Origin: Alphaproteobacteria bacterium
GTDB lineage: Bacteria; Pseudomonadota; Alphaproteobacteria; Caulobacterales; Parvularculaceae
NCBI GenBank assembly: GCA_030426465.1
Contig: JAUHYK010000015.1
Coordinates: 1-64,000, forward strand
Direction: 5' to 3'
DNA length: 64,000 bases
The notes below the pieces were generated by a model. That model searched no databases. It was not told where the DNA came from and saw only the letters and a program-made list of their open reading frames with translations. Numbering within the stretch: position 1 is the first letter of the stretch; each line of letters opens with the position of its first letter. Both the position numbers and the translations under genes were made by a program. Below are positions 26,146 to 34,205 of this stretch, one piece after another.

Positions 26146-26316
26146 ATGAACGAGGAATTTCTCGGCGGATTCATCCTAGCGTGCGCAATCATATTCATGG
26201 TTATAGAATTTATCTTTGGACACACACTCATCGCTGGCGTCCTTGCCGCCATTTGCGGGGTGACGTTTGGCGCAATTTGCTATGTCACCAGCAAGCGGCA
26301 CGGCGCAGACCGTTAG
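26146..26316 (+). CDS. Small two-helix membrane protein (56 aa)
   Basis: An ORF of 57 codons begins at an ATG with AGAGGAAG 7-8 bases upstream. The product has two hydrophobic segments, FILACAIIFMVIEFIFG (residues 9-25) and LIAGVLAAICGVTFGAICYV (28-47), and a basic tail SKRHGADR. It is thus a plausible helical-hairpin membrane protein. I know no family for it. Its stop overlaps by four bases the stop of the convergent dioxygenase gene at 26313. About 250 bases separate it from the divergent OYE gene. Confidence 0.6.
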   Translation: MNEEFLGGFILACAIIFMVIEFIFGHTLIAGVLAAICGVTFGAICYVTSKRHGADR

Positions 26317-27284
26317 TCGACGATACGTCTTATTTGACGGTCCCTGTTCAAGGACGCGTCTAGATACCTTCCGTGACCATAGTCACCCATGATTGTTGTG
26401 CGCCGGGCGTAGCGTGAACAATCCAACGGAACGCCATTTGCAGAATGGATGACGCGCCAATTATCCCAAACAAGAATATCATTCGCTTGCCAATCATGAA
26501 AATAGGCAAACTGCGGATCTACAAGGTGATCAGCAAGTTCACTGAGGAGCGCGTTGCTCTCTGTTCTGTGCATGCCTAGAATATACCGAGCATGCATTGG
26601 AGAGAGCTTGAGAATTTTCCGCCCCGATTCCTTTTGCGTGATGACAAGCGGATGGATTACAGGCGGGAAATCGTAGGAGTGCGCGCTGCTTTTTTTCTCT
26701 CTGGGCAAGGCTCTTATGTCCTTTGGAAATCCGAATTGCCCTGACGTGAAATCGGGGTTGAATTCATAGACGACTTCCAAATCATCTATGCGCGCCTTCA
26801 TTTCAGCCGAGAGCCGGTCATAGGCCTCGATTGCGTCGATAAATCCGGTCTCACCCATTTCCTGCGCCGGCTTGACCATGCGCAAGGTAGCGCCGCGAAC
26901 GATTGTTGGCATGAATGCCTGGTCCCAGTGCCAACCCAGCCAGCCTGCGCGGTCGACGCCGCCAACATTATAGTGCTGCGCAAATTTCGGGTTTTTGTCT
27001 TGGGGATCATAAGCGAGGGTCATCATGAAACGATTGTCGGGATCGTTGAGGTCTGCGGTTGCCGATGGCTCCAATTCGCCAAAGATCTCGCTCAGGCGCA
27101 TCTGCGCATCGTCGCCAGCATCGCCGCCGCGAAAAAGTAAGACACCGCGCTTTATCCAGAGATCGCGAATAGCTTTCTGGGTGTCGGCGCCAAAGGATTT
27201 CGTAAGATCAACGCCGGCAACCTCCGCGCCAAAATCGCCTTTAAGGGTTCGCTTTTCCAACATACTATCCGTTACATTCGACAT
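26313..27284 (-). CDS. TauD/TfdA family Fe(II)/2-oxoglutarate dioxygenase
   Basis: The 323-residue protein has H-x-D in GWHWDQAFMP (about residues 119-128), the distal histidine in NWRVIHSANG, and the arginine of YARRTTIMGDYG (about 290-301), the full iron and 2-oxoglutarate set of the TauD family. It should hydroxylate, and perhaps cleave, an acid or sulfonate-like substrate. It is the last gene of the operon acyl ligase, LuxE-like, LuxC-like, TauD, three bases after the LuxC-like stop. It differs from the two PhyH proteins of this cluster, so three oxygenases of this chemistry are present. Confidence 0.9.
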   Translation of the reverse strand: MSNVTDSMLEKRTLKGDFGAEVAGVDLTKSFGADTQKAIRDLWIKRGVLLFRGGDAGDDAQMRLSEIFGELEPSATADLNDPDNRFMMTLAYDPQDKNPKFAQHYNVGGVDRAGWLGWHWDQAFMPTIVRGATLRMVKPAQEMGETGFIDAIEAYDRLSAEMKARIDDLEVVYEFNPDFTSGQFGFPKDIRALPREKKSSAHSYDFPPVIHPLVITQKESGRKILKLSPMHARYILGMHRTESNALLSELADHLVDPQFAYFHDWQANDILVWDNWRVIHSANGVPLDCSRYARRTTIMGDYGHGRYLDASLNRDRQIRRIVD

Positions 27285-27287
27285 TCC

Positions 27288-28667
27288 TCAGTCCTCATCG
27301 TTTACCCAACGTATGAAACGCTGCAAGGGAAGGAAGCCGTCATGGGGCAGGCCGGCTTCAACCATGCCGGCGCTGCCCAGCGCGGTAATGCGCTGCGTCC
27401 CTCGCGCGGCAAGGGCGTCACGCAATTCAAGCCGCGCCTTGTCTGGAAAAACACCAACTGTCTGGGTTGCAACATTGGCGTGAATGACGGCGTCGCGGAG
27501 GTCGTCCACCTGAACAACATTGACGATCCGCCCGTCCGGATGAAAGTCGACCGGTTCGGTTGAGCGGATCACAATGCCACGCCCATCAAACGTTCCAAAC
27601 ACTTTATAATCCGGCTCGAGCATGGACAGCGCTTCTATTTCTTCACGGACTTCACCTGTCGGCGGGGCCGAGCTTGCGGAGGCGGTGTCGCGCTCAACGC
27701 CCAATCGCTTCTGAAGCGCCGCCGAGTATGCGTCAACTTCCTCAAGAGATCCCTCAACGAACTGAATGCGGCTTGCAACGCAAGCTTGCTGATTCATCAC
27801 CATGACATCGTTCGCGGCTCGCTCAGCGGTTTGATCGCGCAACTCAGCACTTTCATGCGCTTCACGTCCAATCATCGAAATCGATGTCTTGGGATCAAAC
27901 GCCACAAGCTCGAAGCCAGGCCCGATATAGTCTTTGGCTGATCGAATAGTGGCGTCACCGCCCCAGGCGACAAGTTTGTCAAAAAATTGCGGCCGGAAGA
28001 GTTTTGCTTCAACCGCCTTGTCGCCGCCGCGCCAATAGGCTGCTGAAAATGATTTTGAGACGGGATGACCCGGGGCCACGGAAGAAAGACCGCGTAAGAC
28101 CGCGCCTGCTGTATGCAGGTCGTTGGACGGCAATTTAAGCAAATGCACCCCCTTGGTGAGGGCGCCACGCGCGACAGTCATTGCGGTCACCCCAGGCGCG
28201 TTGCCGGCGACAATATGAATTAGGCGCGGCGGGAAGGCGCGCACCCGCGCCTTGCGGCCAAAAGGCGTCTTTATTTCGACCCAGCCGTCGAGAACTTCGG
28301 GCCCGCCAAGCTCCCGCTCAACCTGGAATTCAAGGGAGGCGCGATCAAAGCACCGGCCGAGCGTTTTGAATGACCGTTCGATAACCCCATGATCGAGGGG
28401 GTTGGTGTTGAAGCTGGCCCGCATGGCGCGATCGATTGCGCCTTCTGGATCGCGATCAAGCCAATCTCCCAATGCTGCGAGTATGTCGATTATTTCCGCA
28501 AGCGGAATATCGGCTGCCGGCGGCGGTGCAGTGCGCGGCCAGACAAGGGCGTCGAGGTTGAGCGTAGGCGTCGCGAAACGCCCATAATTCTGACCGTCGC
28601 CATCAATAATTTCGCCTTTGATAACGTGCTCAACGAGAACGGGTAATTCTGTTTTTGTTACTGACAC
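27288..28667 (-). CDS. LuxC-like acyl-CoA/acyl-protein reductase, copy 1
   Basis: The 459-residue protein belongs to the LuxC family of aldehyde-forming acyl reductases. It has RLIHIVAGNAPGVTAMTVARGALTKGVHLLKLPSND (residues about 148-183, in parts), a nucleotide-binding stretch, and the likely active cysteine in MNQQACVASRIQF (about residue 296). It would reduce an activated acyl group to an aldehyde with NADPH. The start is a GTG whose G is the last base of the LuxE-like stop codon (TAGTG), so translation is coupled. No luciferase (LuxAB) gene is in the window. A second copy is at 34206. Confidence 0.87.
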   Translation of the reverse strand: MSVTKTELPVLVEHVIKGEIIDGDGQNYGRFATPTLNLDALVWPRTAPPPAADIPLAEIIDILAALGDWLDRDPEGAIDRAMRASFNTNPLDHGVIERSFKTLGRCFDRASLEFQVERELGGPEVLDGWVEIKTPFGRKARVRAFPPRLIHIVAGNAPGVTAMTVARGALTKGVHLLKLPSNDLHTAGAVLRGLSSVAPGHPVSKSFSAAYWRGGDKAVEAKLFRPQFFDKLVAWGGDATIRSAKDYIGPGFELVAFDPKTSISMIGREAHESAELRDQTAERAANDVMVMNQQACVASRIQFVEGSLEEVDAYSAALQKRLGVERDTASASSAPPTGEVREEIEALSMLEPDYKVFGTFDGRGIVIRSTEPVDFHPDGRIVNVVQVDDLRDAVIHANVATQTVGVFPDKARLELRDALAARGTQRITALGSAGMVEAGLPHDGFLPLQRFIRWVNDED

Positions 28668-30007
28668 TATCCCATCGCTCCGCGTACATAGCCATCAATG
28701 GTGCCGGCGCAGCCAATGTGATCGTCCTCGCCGCCCTGCGCAAAACGCGTGATTGAGTCAAGGATTGTCGGCCCCGGGCGGCCGCAAGGACACGTCTCGC
28801 TCCAGTCAATCGCGACTTTATCGCCCGTAATGACGCCACCCCATCGGCCTGTATAGAGAAGATCGAGGAAAGCAAAGCGGCCTTCGACGACGCCTTCGCG
28901 AGCGTTGATCAGTTTTTCGCCCGGTTGATCGAGAAGTAGCCATATCAATCCAGGCGGGCGGTGATATCGCAACGCACTACATCGCGGCATGACCTGCGCC
29001 AACTCCGTCATGCCATATGCGCCGGGCCTTTTAACATCGCCATAAAAGCGTGAGACGCGTTCTTTATAATCGTCGGGCAGGGCGACGCCCTTTATGCCGC
29101 CACCCGCTTGAACGACGCTTCTTGGATGAAAATCGCCATCGGGTATGCCCAGCTCATATGCGCGTTCAATAATTTGCAAATGCTGCGCCCAAAGTCCGCT
29201 GACCATCACGGGTTCGTGGCGGTGGGCGAGAAGTTCATCGGTGAACCCTGTCAGATCCGCCTTCATACGCCCGGCAGTCTCTTTGGAGCGTTTTTCAAAG
29301 GCTTCAATATCCGCCGGCGTTGCAGTTCCGTCACGCATGGATTTCATGAACGCGGCGCCAGCGGAAACATCGGTGATCTTTAGCGGCGTCTTGATCAGGT
29401 TATGAAAACCACCTGGTTTCGCCCAATGGTCACGCATAATCTGACCGGATTCGATTGCGCTGTTCGGACCTTCGATCGGGCCGGTCCAGAATGCTTCATA
29501 CTGATTTTCAGCAATCTCGTCGGGCCATCCGACGGCGTGGCGAAAATGCCTGACTTTGAGTTCCTTGTCGGCGCTTGAAGCGGGAAGAAACGAACATTTC
29601 CCGCTCGACCCGCTGGTTGCGAGGACAGTGCAGCCATTTTCTTTCAGGCGGTTAAGCCAGTCATCTGCGGTTTCGACACCGCTCATATCGATATTCGTAA
29701 GATCGTCCGCAGACAGAGTTGACAGCCAGGCCAGCATCCGGTCCCAGCGCTTCTTCGCGATAAATGTTTCCGGATAAGATTTGTAGACCGTATGAGCAAA
29801 GAGCAGAGGAACAATATCGTCAAAGGATGTAATTTTGTTGATCCCGGTTTCCGTCGCCCGCCGCTCCAGTACTGGGATGCGATTACGCAAATCAGCGAAC
29901 AGCGCGTTCGCTGCTTCAAGCTGCATCGGTTCGATTTCATCCCGGTGATGATCAAATGCGTGGTCCGTAACAATAAGATTTAAGAGTTCGGTGCGCGTAT
30001 CGGTCAT
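28667..30007 (-). CDS. LuxE-like acyl-protein synthetase / AMP-forming ligase, copy 1
   Basis: The 446-residue protein matches LuxE-type acyl-protein synthetases: an N-terminal helical part, then VLATSGSSGKCSFLPAS (about residues 127-143), the usual SSGTSGKxSFxP loop, and GAYGMTELAQVMPRCSA for the adenylate region. By family it activates a carboxylic acid with ATP and passes the acyl group to its own cysteine for the LuxC partner. It is coupled to the LuxC-like gene (TAGTG) and lies 78 bases after the acyl-CoA ligase gene. That gap holds ATAAGG and CCTTAT arms (30042-30063), a possible regulatory site. Confidence 0.85.
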   Translation of the reverse strand: MTDTRTELLNLIVTDHAFDHHRDEIEPMQLEAANALFADLRNRIPVLERRATETGINKITSFDDIVPLLFAHTVYKSYPETFIAKKRWDRMLAWLSTLSADDLTNIDMSGVETADDWLNRLKENGCTVLATSGSSGKCSFLPASSADKELKVRHFRHAVGWPDEIAENQYEAFWTGPIEGPNSAIESGQIMRDHWAKPGGFHNLIKTPLKITDVSAGAAFMKSMRDGTATPADIEAFEKRSKETAGRMKADLTGFTDELLAHRHEPVMVSGLWAQHLQIIERAYELGIPDGDFHPRSVVQAGGGIKGVALPDDYKERVSRFYGDVKRPGAYGMTELAQVMPRCSALRYHRPPGLIWLLLDQPGEKLINAREGVVEGRFAFLDLLYTGRWGGVITGDKVAIDWSETCPCGRPGPTILDSITRFAQGGEDDHIGCAGTIDGYVRGAMG

Positions 30008-30085
30008 TTATATATCCGGCCTTGTAAAAAGGAGGCGCCTGATAAGGTATACTCTGGCCTTATGGAAAGCGCCGTCCGTGCATTC

Positions 30086-31663
30086 TCATTTCACTGCTCT
30101 CAGTTCGGTCTTGGCAATCTTGCCCGTGTGATTGCGCGGTAAGCTATCGACAAATGTGACAACACGCGGGGCCTTGTAATTGGCCATATTGTCTCTGCAC
30201 CAGGCTATCACGCTGGATTCGTCAAGCGTCGCCCCCGGGCGACAGACGATGAAGGCTCTCCCGACCTGTCCCAATCGTTCATCATCAATGCCGACAACGG
30301 CGACTTCTGCAACGCCCTCAAGGCGGGACAGCTGTTGTTCAATTTCAGCGGGATATGTGTTGAAGCCGCCGACGATATACATATCTTTTATGCGGTCTGT
30401 GATCTTAAGATTTTCTCCTGCGTCAAATACGCCGACATCGCCCGTCCGCAGGAATCCATCTTCTGTAAACGCTGCCGCCGTCGCTTCCGGATCTTCAAAA
30501 TATGCGGTCATGACCTGCGGGCCGCGAACAACAATTTCACCAGCTTCGCCCGTTGCAACTTCGCAGCCATCGGCGTCGATTAGCTTGACGTCCAAATTAT
30601 CCAGCGGCCGTCCGGTCGTTTCGGCGATAATGCGAGCAGAATCGCCCGGGCGCGTGCTTGTCACCGAGCCGGCGGTTTCCGTCAGCCCGTAACCCGTTCG
30701 CACCGCATTGACGCCAAAAGTCTCCTGCATCCTTTCAACGAGCTTCACGGGAACAATCGTTGCCCCTGTAAGCGCGCTTCTGATGCTCGACAGGTCGAAC
30801 TCCGCACGCTTAGGATGGTCAAGCATGGCCTGATAAATGAGCGGGACAGAAGGAAGGTAAGTGATTTTTTCGCGATCGATCAGTTCAAGCATTTTTAAAG
30901 GATCGGGATTGCGAATCGGAATGATCGTAACGCCCAGCAATACAGAAATCTGCCAGCCTGCGCGGTAGCCCGCATTGTGCGTGAACGGATAAGGCTCGCC
31001 GAAAACGTCTCCGTCGATAAACTCTGAAACGCAGAGCTGCTGTTGTTCGCAAGCAATCAGACTTTGCTTGTGGGTCATCGGCACGCCTTTTGGCCTGCCT
31101 GTCGTTCCCGAAGTGAAAATGATGTCAGCCAGCGAGTCAGGCTGGGTTTGTGCGATGCGCTCATCAAGTCCGGATTCTGGCGTGTCATCCGCTTTTGCAA
31201 GAAAGGCGCCCCAGCCTATGGCGGGTCCCTCCGACGGACCGTCGCCGAACACGACGATTTTCCGGAGGCTTGGCGTCCCCTCCTTGCTGATCGCGCCTAT
31301 GAAATCATAATCGCCAAAACCTTGATCGCAAAAAAGCACGCGGACATTGGCGCGGCGAATGATGTCGGCGACCTCACGGGCGCGAAGGCGCGTGTTTAGC
31401 GGAACCAGGACGCCTCCAGCGGCCTGATTGCCGAGTCCCGCAACAATCCAGTCCGTGTGATTGACCGCCCATATGCCGATCCGGTCGCCTGCGTTTAAGC
31501 CAAGCGAGATCAGACCGCGTCCTGCGCGGCGGCTAAGATTTTCCAGCTCGTGATAGGGTGTGTCTCGACCGTCGTCCTTGACCACGACCTTATCGGGCCA
31601 GCGCGCCGCCGCCGCCTGGAATCCTTCGTATAGCGAGGAAAAGGGCAGGCGATAATCAAGCAT
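30086..31663 (-). CDS. Acyl-CoA synthetase (AMP-dependent, FadD-like)
   Basis: The 525-residue ANL-superfamily ligase has the P-loop IIFTSGTTGRPKGVPMTHKQ (about residues 183-202), GYGLTETAGS, the hinge region FLRTGDVGVF with KITDRIKDMYIVGG, and the C-terminal catalytic lysine in NHTGKIAKTELRAV. It should make an acyl-CoA from a free acid, ATP and CoA. It heads a minus-strand operon with LuxE-like, LuxC-like and TauD genes. It is divergent from the hydrolase gene at 31858, leaving 194 bases for two promoters. The substrate could be a fatty or cyclic acid. Confidence 0.92.
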   Translation of the reverse strand: MLDYRLPFSSLYEGFQAAAARWPDKVVVKDDGRDTPYHELENLSRRAGRGLISLGLNAGDRIGIWAVNHTDWIVAGLGNQAAGGVLVPLNTRLRAREVADIIRRANVRVLFCDQGFGDYDFIGAISKEGTPSLRKIVVFGDGPSEGPAIGWGAFLAKADDTPESGLDERIAQTQPDSLADIIFTSGTTGRPKGVPMTHKQSLIACEQQQLCVSEFIDGDVFGEPYPFTHNAGYRAGWQISVLLGVTIIPIRNPDPLKMLELIDREKITYLPSVPLIYQAMLDHPKRAEFDLSSIRSALTGATIVPVKLVERMQETFGVNAVRTGYGLTETAGSVTSTRPGDSARIIAETTGRPLDNLDVKLIDADGCEVATGEAGEIVVRGPQVMTAYFEDPEATAAAFTEDGFLRTGDVGVFDAGENLKITDRIKDMYIVGGFNTYPAEIEQQLSRLEGVAEVAVVGIDDERLGQVGRAFIVCRPGATLDESSVIAWCRDNMANYKAPRVVTFVDSLPRNHTGKIAKTELRAVK

Positions 31664-31857
31664 GCATTCCGTCCCTAAAGCGCTACGACTGTGCCGCGAC
31701 GTACTTACGGCGATCTTTGCGCATGTGTTTTTTCTTCTCTACCATCCGATTAAGGCCGGTAAAACGCGGCAATCTTGTCATCGTGTCTGCGATGGCTCTG
31801 ATCCGAGAGATTTGTGGCGTTTGGCGGGGCCGAAGCAAGTCGATATGATGCCGTTAC

Positions 31858-32865
31858 ATGCCTAAGTTCGATCTTAACATTGATGTGACAAAAGCGGCTT
31901 CACTCGGGTCCGGCCCTGTGGCGATGGCGGCGACAGTTCACATGCCCGATATCGCCAGTTTGCCGGCGCGCCCAACGGTTGTTTTCGCCTGTCCAGGCGG
32001 CGGCTACGGTCGCGGCTATTTCGATATGCGTTTTGAGGCACGCGAGGGATACAGTCAGGCTGAGCATCATGCCGCCCATGGCGTCATATTGGTCGGAATT
32101 GATCATATTGGAGTTGGCGACAGCAGCGCAGTTGATCTGGGTAAAATTCAGTTTGAAAACCTTGCGGCGGGTCATGATGCTTGCTGCCGCGAAATCCTGC
32201 AGCGCCTGACAGAAGGCAGCATTGCTGCAGCGGTCCCGCCGGTGACCCCCGCGGTGGCGATCGGAATAGGTCAATCCATGGGCGGGTGCGTCACCGTCCT
32301 CACGCAAGCAGGGCATCAGACCTTCGATGGCATTGGCGTCCTTGGCTATAGCGCCATTAGAACCCGTTTGCCGCAACGCTCAGAAGCGCATGAAGCGGCG
32401 GATCAGGACGCCGTCAAAGGCATTCAACGGGGCACCGCAACGCCTACGGTCGATAAAGTTACGATGGCGGATTATGTCTATCCGTTCCACTGGGAAGATG
32501 TGCCCAAAGACATTCTTGATGCCGACATGTCGGGCGGCTATCCGGTGCGGAAGACGTGTCCCCCTTTCGGCAGCAATAGAACCCCGAACTGCGCCATTCA
32601 GATGATGCTGCCTGGCGTGATTTCGGGGGAAGCAGCGGCGATTGAGGTGCCTGTTTTTGTCGGCAATGGCGAGCGCGACGTATGTCCGGATCCGCGCGCA
32701 GAGCCGACCGCTTACCTGCGCAGCAATCTGATATTGACGCTTGTTTTCGAGCGCATGGCGCATATGCACAATTTTGCGTCGACGCGGCGTATTTTGTGGG
32801 ACAGGCTCGTTGAATGGTATGACGTCGTAAGCAGTGTTGCGGCCGAAAAGGAGAGCGGCAATTGA
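31858..32865 (+). CDS. Alpha/beta hydrolase family protein
   Basis: The 335-residue protein has the nucleophile elbow AIGIGQSMGGCVTVL (serine at about residue 140), a probable acid in PVFVGNGERDVCPDP, and a C-terminal histidine in RMAHMHNFAST, which completes a catalytic triad. It probably hydrolyses an ester or CoA thioester. It overlaps the thioesterase gene by four bases (TTGA), so the two are translationally coupled. The ATG at 31858 has no strong ribosome site. Confidence 0.82.
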   Translation: MPKFDLNIDVTKAASLGSGPVAMAATVHMPDIASLPARPTVVFACPGGGYGRGYFDMRFEAREGYSQAEHHAAHGVILVGIDHIGVGDSSAVDLGKIQFENLAAGHDACCREILQRLTEGSIAAAVPPVTPAVAIGIGQSMGGCVTVLTQAGHQTFDGIGVLGYSAIRTRLPQRSEAHEAADQDAVKGIQRGTATPTVDKVTMADYVYPFHWEDVPKDILDADMSGGYPVRKTCPPFGSNRTPNCAIQMMLPGVISGEAAAIEVPVFVGNGERDVCPDPRAEPTAYLRSNLILTLVFERMAHMHNFASTRRILWDRLVEWYDVVSSVAAEKESGN

Positions 32866-33308
32866 GTGACCGAAAATCAGAAACGCGCGACGATTATCGG
32901 TGGAGCTTGGACATTCCGGTGCGGTGGATGGATTGTGACGCTTATGGGCATGTCAACAACGTAATTTACTACGCGATGATGGATCAGGTTGTGACTGTCT
33001 ACATATTGAACGCGGGCGTCATTGCCATGGGGACCTCGCCGTCGATTGGCCTTTGCGTCGCTAGCGCCTGCGATTTCCACCAGTCTATCGAGTTTCCTGA
33101 GGTCGTCGATGCGCGCCTTCGGATTGCAAAGCTGGGCTCGAAAAGCGTTCGTTATGAAATTGGCCTTTTCCGTGAGGGAGAGGAGGCGCCTGCGGCGACC
33201 GGGCATTTCGTCCATGTTTATGTGGACCGGCATTCCCGCAAGCCGGTGGCCCTGACCGCAGCGCAATGCGAGGCGCTGGGGCCGCTTGTCCTCGGGGATG
33301 CCGCCTGA
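32862..33308 (+). CDS. Acyl-CoA thioesterase (4HBT hotdog family)
   Basis: The 148-residue hotdog protein has VRWMDCDAYGHVNNVIYYAMMDQV at residues 18-41, where the aspartate and the GHVNN loop match the catalytic site of 4-hydroxybenzoyl-CoA and YbgC-type thioesterases. It should hydrolyse acyl-CoA. The start is TTG, overlapping the hydrolase stop as TTGA, with GGAG 8-9 bases upstream; no better start exists. Confidence 0.88.
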   Translation: MSDRKSETRDDYRWSLDIPVRWMDCDAYGHVNNVIYYAMMDQVVTVYILNAGVIAMGTSPSIGLCVASACDFHQSIEFPEVVDARLRIAKLGSKSVRYEIGLFREGEEAPAATGHFVHVYVDRHSRKPVALTAAQCEALGPLVLGDAA

Positions 33309-33351
33309 CGCGCTCAACGAGCCGCCTTGACCTTGGCCGAAATTGCCTAAA

Positions 33352-33371
33352 TGATAACGTATGAGTTATCA
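33352..33371. promoter_or_regulatory. Palindrome over the start codon of the XRE-MarR regulator gene
   Basis: TGATAAC, six bases (GTATGA), then GTTATCA form a perfect inverted repeat with 7-bp arms. The ATG at 33361 lies in the centre. A protein bound here would block transcription start or ribosome entry, which suggests autoregulation by the encoded regulator. No ribosome site precedes this ATG, so the mRNA may be leaderless. Confidence 0.7.
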
Positions 33372-34101
33372 AAATCCAATCTCCGAACTGATAAAAGCCC
33401 GCCGCACGGAGCTCGGCTGGTCGCAGCGTGATCTGGCAGGGAAATCAGGGCTGAAACAGCCTCATATCGCGCGCATTGAATCCGGCGCCGACATCCGGTT
33501 GTCGACGCTGCTGCAAACTGCTGATGCATTGGGCCTGGAGTTAGGTTTGCAGACGAAAGGGCCGGTGGGTGCGACCGACGAGCACCCGATGGCGGGCATG
33601 CAGGAAACTTGGCCGGAATCGGACCGGGATAGTTTTGCGGTATTTGTTCACGTCCAGCGGGTTGCTGAATTATTTGGTGCGGCCACAGAGCGCCTTGCTG
33701 CTGTGCATGGAATGACGAGCGGCGAGTTAAGCGTGCTTGGGGCCTTTCGGCGCTTGCCAGAACCACATATTGCGACCCCTACGGAACTCAGGCGTTACTT
33801 CTGGTTGACCCTGCCAGGTGTCGTTAGGCGGATTGCAAAACTTGTCGATCTTGGGTTCGTCGCGCCCGTTGATATGGACGGTGATCGCCGCCGCCGCCAC
33901 TATCGTTTGACTGATCGCGGATGCGATTTGATAGATGGGATGGTGCGCCAGCCAACGCCGGAATTTCTAGCCGTTGCAAGTCTGCCGCCGATTCAGCGAG
34001 GGGCGTTACGGCGCGCGCTGGAAGGGCTGGTGGATGACCTTGAGGCGGTCGTTGCGGGTGTCGATTATGGTGGCGCGCCCAAGCCTGCAGCCTCAGCTTG
34101 A
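33361..34101 (+). CDS. XRE-MarR fusion transcriptional regulator
   Basis: The 246-residue protein joins two DNA-binding folds. Residues 5-60 are an XRE/Cro helix-turn-helix (LIKARRTELGWSQRDLAGKSGLKQPHIARIESG). Residues about 95-210 are a MarR-like winged helix: FVHVQRVAELFGAATERLAAVHGMTSGELSVLGAFRRL, TPTELRRYFWLTLPGVVRRIAKLVDLGFV, then the wing DMDGDRRRRHYRLTDRG. It may control the hydrolase-thioesterase operon upstream or the LuxC-SDR-LuxE operon downstream. The palindrome at 33352-33371 covers its start codon. I do not recognise this fusion as a named family. Confidence 0.82.
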   Translation: MSYQNPISELIKARRTELGWSQRDLAGKSGLKQPHIARIESGADIRLSTLLQTADALGLELGLQTKGPVGATDEHPMAGMQETWPESDRDSFAVFVHVQRVAELFGAATERLAAVHGMTSGELSVLGAFRRLPEPHIATPTELRRYFWLTLPGVVRRIAKLVDLGFVAPVDMDGDRRRRHYRLTDRGCDLIDGMVRQPTPEFLAVASLPPIQRGALRRALEGLVDDLEAVVAGVDYGGAPKPAASA

Positions 34102-34205
34102 TTCCGTCTGGATTTTGGTCTTAAAATAGTAAACTCAATTAATGAAATTAGCGTGCGAGTATCGCCAGTTTGCAGAAAAGACGTACAAAAGCGGAGGAGT
34201 TGGTG

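Noticed and set aside
30042..30063. ATAAGG/CCTTAT inverted repeat before the first LuxE-like gene as a firm operator
   Set aside because: The arms are only 6 bp with a 10-base centre and there is no second copy in the window, so it is mentioned only in the gene entry.
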